A stretch of 24,425 nt of DNA from Gammaproteobacteria bacterium. Its GTDB lineage: Bacteria; Pseudomonadota; Gammaproteobacteria; Diplorickettsiales; Diplorickettsiaceae. Shown here in pieces: positions 21,116 through 24,425 of this stretch. A program made the position numbers and the translations under genes. Every line of letters begins with the position of its first letter. The first letter of the stretch is position 1. The notes beneath the pieces were generated by a model. That model searched no databases and was not told the origin of the DNA. It worked only from the letters and a program-made list of their open reading frames with translations. Location of the stretch: contig JABDBU010000011.1 of NCBI GenBank assembly GCA_013288455.1, positions 1 through 24,425 on the forward strand. The letters run 5' to 3'.

Positions 21116-22630
21116 CTGTTCATAGCCAGTTCTACCTTGACAGCGATTTAATAAAAACTGGACCAACAATGATACTGGCCTACCAGTAGCCATTTTATCT
21201 TTCCCAGTCTTCCAGGCAGTACCAGCAATATCGAGATGTGCCCAACGAAATTTCTTCGTAAATCGAGACAAAAAACAAGCGGCTGTGATACTTTTTCCTC
21301 CGCCTACACCAATATTGGACATATCTGCTACATTACTGTCAATTTGTTCTTGGTAATCATCCCACAAAGGTAAGGGCCATACTCTATCGTAACTGTCTTT
21401 GCCCGCCGTTTCTATTTCCTGGATCAATACTGCATCATTACCCATCAATCCCGTAGTAACAGATCCCAACGCCACAATAATGGCATGTGTTAAGGTTGCC
21501 ATATCAATCACAAGCTCCGGATCAAAACGCTCGCCATAGCTTAAAGCATCTGCCAGGATCAAACGACCTTCCGCATCTGTATTAATTACTTCAATCGTCT
21601 GTCCAGAAAGACTTTTTATGACATCACCGGGTTTAACAGCACTACCACTTAGTAAATTCTCAGTTAACGGCATAATACCGACAATATTAATAGGCAACCT
21701 GAGTATCGTAACTGCTTTTAGCACACCGAGTACACAAGCAGCTCCGGCCATATCAAACTTCATTTCTTCCATACCTGCCGCTGGCTTTATACAGGCACCA
21801 CCTAGATCAAACGTTACGCCTTTACCAACCAACAGAACTGGCCGTTGTTCTTTTGCAGCACCATGATATTGCAAAATAATAAATCGAAGTGGTTGCTCTG
21901 AACCCTGAGCTACTGCTAACAAAGCACCCATACCCTCTCTCTGGATTTCCTCCTTTTCCAGCACGGTTACAACTAAACCTTCTTCCTTTCCTAAACGCTC
22001 AGCCTGTTCTGCCATATAGATGGGTGTACAAAAATTGGCTGGTAAATTGGCAAGATCCTTTGCTAAATGTATCCCAGCCGTAATTGCTACGGCTTGATCA
22101 ATAACTGTTTCCGCCTGCAATATTTCAGTGGGATCAAGCAAATGAAAAAAAGCGAACTCCTTGGGAGCAGCATAATACGGCTTATCTGCCTTTTGAGTTT
22201 TAAATTGGTCAAAGGTATAGAAAAAATCTTCAGTTAATTCAACAGTTTGCCGAATTCTGGCATAAAAATCCGAGCCACAGGCACTTTCATAGCACAAGTA
22301 ATCACATACACGATTCAGTTGCATTAATTTAATTCTGGCAGCTACACAACTTACTATCTTACGAAATACTGGCAACTTAATATTTTTTTCTTCTCCACAG
22401 TAAACAAGTAAAACCCGCTTTGCCGTAATGCCGGGAACAGAGTAAAGCAGCACGCTCTTGCCTAACTCCCCAACCAAGTCTCCTTGAGCTAACTGGTGAC
22501 GAATGTAGCCTTGGCTTGCTTGATCCAATGCCTCTGCAGCGCGACTAAGCTCCATATTGCCAATAATACCGACAATAAGACAGTCAGAGACCTCTTGAGC
22601 AGCTACCGTGGATGTAAGCATATATTGCAT
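21095..22630 (-). CDS. pepA: Leucyl aminopeptidase PepA (M17)
   Basis: PepA removes N-terminal residues such as leucine from peptides using two metal ions; in E. coli it also binds DNA in Xer recombination and represses carAB. The 511-residue product (E. coli 503) has the M17 catalytic residues: Lys and Asp in VGKGVTFD, Lys of ACIKP, Asp of MKFDM and the signature NTDAEGRL with Asp, Glu and Arg. C-terminal NVADMSNIGVGGGKSITAACFL and WAHLDIAGTAW are typical. One departure is FDLGG, where the family usually has FDSGG. AGAGG about 10 bases upstream supports the ATG at 22630. Divergent pepA and lptF is a conserved gammaproteobacterial arrangement. Confidence 0.95.
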   Translation of the reverse strand: MQYMLTSTVAAQEVSDCLIVGIIGNMELSRAAEALDQASQGYIRHQLAQGDLVGELGKSVLLYSVPGITAKRVLLVYCGEEKNIKLPVFRKIVSCVAARIKLMQLNRVCDYLCYESACGSDFYARIRQTVELTEDFFYTFDQFKTQKADKPYYAAPKEFAFFHLLDPTEILQAETVIDQAVAITAGIHLAKDLANLPANFCTPIYMAEQAERLGKEEGLVVTVLEKEEIQREGMGALLAVAQGSEQPLRFIILQYHGAAKEQRPVLLVGKGVTFDLGGACIKPAAGMEEMKFDMAGAACVLGVLKAVTILRLPINIVGIMPLTENLLSGSAVKPGDVIKSLSGQTIEVINTDAEGRLILADALSYGERFDPELVIDMATLTHAIIVALGSVTTGLMGNDAVLIQEIETAGKDSYDRVWPLPLWDDYQEQIDSNVADMSNIGVGGGKSITAACFLSRFTKKFRWAHLDIAGTAWKTGKDKMATGRPVSLLVQFLLNRCQGRTGYEQLKVKSG

Positions 22631-22803
22631 GATGCGTTTTCCTCTGATGTATTGTAATAAAAAACGAAAAGCCTAGTCTATCCAAATTGTGCCGATTTTC
22701 TAGACTGTACACACGGGTAATAATCGCTTTTTTGTACAATGCTAACTGGATTCAAAACGGCCTTTGTGGAATAATTTCTAGCTCGGTAGGTCAATGTTGC
22801 CAA

Positions 22804-23934
22804 ATGATCCTTTTCCGCTATTTAACTCGCGAAGTACTCACCAACCTGTCTCTCATTACGAGTCTTTTATTTGCTATTTTGATAAGTAATGAGTTTGTAC
22901 GCTATCTAAACCAAATTGCAGGCGGCAAATTTGCTGTTAATATCCTATGTGAATTAATTATTCTTGAATCACCGCGATTTTTAGCCATTTTGCTCCCTTT
23001 CGGGCTATTTCTCTCTCTCTTGTTCTTTTACGGTCGTCTTTACGCTGATTATGAAATGACCACGTTGAATGCCTGTGGATGCAGTTTGGGACAATTAACG
23101 CGGTTGACTCTACCGCTAATCTTCTCGCTCAGCTTAGTAATTGCTGCCCTGAATCTATGGGTAAATCCAAAATTACTGAATTATCGCAACACATTACTCG
23201 CCCAAACCGGAACTGCCATAGAATTACAAACTGCACAACCTGGTAGTTTTCAAGAAACTAACGCCGGACGTCGAATTATTTATGTAGAAAGTATCTCTGG
23301 AGATCATAAATCTGTCAAAAATATTTTCATGGCACAAACTAATCCATACGAAAAACCAGTAGCGATAACACCATGGACAATACTCAGTGCAAATAGTGGC
23401 TACCAAATGATCAATGCAAAAACACGAGAGACCTTTTTTGTCGCTGTAAATGGTAAACGCTATCAAGGCATTCCAGGCGGAAAAGAGTATTATATTACAC
23501 AATTCGCTAATTACGGAATTCGCGTCGATTCCCATATTGGAACTGTTAACAACCCACAAGAGTCCCTACCTAGCTCCGCTTTATGGCGAGCTACTAAACC
23601 CAATAAGCCTAGTTATTTTTCTGAATTGCAATGGCGAATATCTGCACCTATTTCTACATTATTACTAGCTATGCTGGCCATACCTTTGAGTCGGGTGAAC
23701 CCACGCCAAGGCAAATATCTTCATTTATTGCCTGCCATTGTCATTTACATCATTTACTTCAATTTATTGCTCATTGGACGCAATTGGATAGAAAATAAAG
23801 ACATTTCCTACCAATTAGGTCTGTGGTGGATACATGGTATGTTACTGATTATTATACTACTGGCGTGGTGTCGTACATTGGGTTGGAATCTTGTTACACA
23901 CAGATTGATCCAATTTATCAAACAAATACGATGA
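22804..23934 (+). CDS. lptF: LPS export permease subunit LptF
   Basis: LptF pairs with LptG as the membrane part of the LptB2FG transporter, which lifts lipopolysaccharide out of the inner membrane into the LptC-LptA-LptD bridge. The product starts MILFRYLTREVLTNL, matching the LptF N-terminus. It has membrane helices at about 12-34, 60-82 and 100-122, a periplasmic beta-jellyroll (about 140-265) and three C-terminal helices with the motif LAIPLSRVNPRQGKY. I choose the ATG at 22804 (376 aa; E. coli 366), since an in-frame TTG 117 bases upstream would add 39 residues without family match. Its stop overlaps the lptG start as ATGA. Confidence 0.93.
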   Translation: MILFRYLTREVLTNLSLITSLLFAILISNEFVRYLNQIAGGKFAVNILCELIILESPRFLAILLPFGLFLSLLFFYGRLYADYEMTTLNACGCSLGQLTRLTLPLIFSLSLVIAALNLWVNPKLLNYRNTLLAQTGTAIELQTAQPGSFQETNAGRRIIYVESISGDHKSVKNIFMAQTNPYEKPVAITPWTILSANSGYQMINAKTRETFFVAVNGKRYQGIPGGKEYYITQFANYGIRVDSHIGTVNNPQESLPSSALWRATKPNKPSYFSELQWRISAPISTLLLAMLAIPLSRVNPRQGKYLHLLPAIVIYIIYFNLLLIGRNWIENKDISYQLGLWWIHGMLLIIILLAWCRTLGWNLVTHRLIQFIKQIR

Positions 23935-24425
23935 AAATAATAGAACGTTATCTTGGTAAAACGGTCATTGCTGCAACATTGTCAGTATTAGGTGTGTTGC
24001 TAGCTCTCTTTACCCTCATCAAACTTATTGCTGAAACGCGCGATGTTGGCTATGGCCATTACACCTTACTGAATGCTTTTTATTATGTGTTACTTACATC
24101 ACCTTCTCAGTTTTACAATTTTTCTCCTATCGCTGTTCTATTGGGGAGCATTCTTGGTTTAAGTGTATTGGCTAGACACAGTGAGTTAACAGTACTGAAT
24201 GCCAGCGGTGTCTCTCTTTACCAAATTGCGTGGAACTTATTTAAATCCACATTGCCTATCGTTTTAATGATCATCGCCATCGGTGAAGGTGTAGCACCAC
24301 GCGCTGCCAGACTCGCAGAAAGCCACAAAGCCTTTCTTACGACGAGCGGTCAAACCTTAATGACACAACAGAGATCACTCTGGATTCGAGATGGATATAA
24401 TTTTCTCTACATTCAATCAATTCTA
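23931..24425 (+). CDS. lptG: LPS export permease subunit LptG, 5' part
   Basis: The frame is open from the ATG at 23931 to the window end (165 codons) with no stop. The start MKIIERYLGKTVIAATLSVLGVLLALFTLIKLIAE matches LptG, which binds LptF in the LPS exporter. The first membrane helix (about 12-32), the LPLSVLLG-like stretch FSPIAVLLGSILGLSVLARHSELTVLNASGVS and the third helix are all present, followed by the beginning of the periplasmic domain. It overlaps lptF by four bases. The gene is cut by the window edge, not truncated in the genome as far as can be seen. Confidence 0.93.
   Translation, partial: MKIIERYLGKTVIAATLSVLGVLLALFTLIKLIAETRDVGYGHYTLLNAFYYVLLTSPSQFYNFSPIAVLLGSILGLSVLARHSELTVLNASGVSLYQIAWNLFKSTLPIVLMIIAIGEGVAPRAARLAESHKAFLTTSGQTLMTQQRSLWIRDGYNFLYIQSIL

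Noticed and set aside
22675..22706. AGTCTA/TAGACT inverted repeat between pepA and lptF
   Set aside because: Only 6 bp with a 20-base loop in AT-rich DNA; likely chance.
1..24425. CRISPR arrays, prophage genes, toxin-antitoxin pairs or an intact mobile element
   Set aside because: None was seen: no regularly spaced repeats, no phage or TA signatures, and only one transposase fragment.

Overview
This window looks like a stretch of chromosome from an AT-leaning gammaproteobacterium, probably a host-associated one. Nearly every gene is a housekeeping gene with gammaproteobacterial neighbours: csrA next to tRNA-Ser(GCU), yajC-secD-secF, minD-minE, pepA divergent from lptF-lptG, groES-groEL and ampG. 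I lean towards the Legionellales (Coxiella or Legionella relatives). That placement is inference from gene order and protein style; no search was run. There is no CRISPR array, prophage, toxin-antitoxin locus or intact insertion sequence.

Layout. At 1-717 there is the end of an upstream reading frame (possibly lysC), csrA, and a tRNA-Ser with its own promoter and terminator. At 1017-4173 is the Sec accessory operon yajC-secD-secF. Then come suhB (minus), trmJ (plus), an unusual tgt (plus), and the coupled metK-ahcY pair, which makes S-adenosylmethionine and clears S-adenosylhomocysteine. Convergent to these is minD-minE (minus) without minC. A 305-base spacer with a 34-bp near-palindrome leads into recO, the lipoprotein gene slyB and the muropeptide transporter gene ampG. 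At 14200-16460 is a well-marked heat-shock locus: a sigma-32-type promoter, a sigma-70-type promoter, groES, groEL and a strong terminator.

From 16553 on there are thiE (minus), an outer-membrane barrel protein built from two copies of one unit (plus), a minus-strand minor-pilin operon pilV-pilW-pilX, the decayed tail of an IS982-like transposase, a beta-class glutathione transferase, a 41-codon stub of what looks like a secreted protein, pepA (minus), and lptF plus the start of lptG (plus), which runs off the end.

Together the genes cover protein export, envelope building (LptFG, SlyB, AmpG, type IV pili), division-site choice, methyl-group metabolism, tRNA modification and protein folding. 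I found no obvious new multi-gene system. The points most worth checking are the divergent Tgt outside its usual locus, the divergent GroES/GroEL pair, the internally duplicated barrel protein beside the reduced pilin operon, the palindrome before recO, and the insertion-sequence scar with stub genes around 20.0-21.1 kb.
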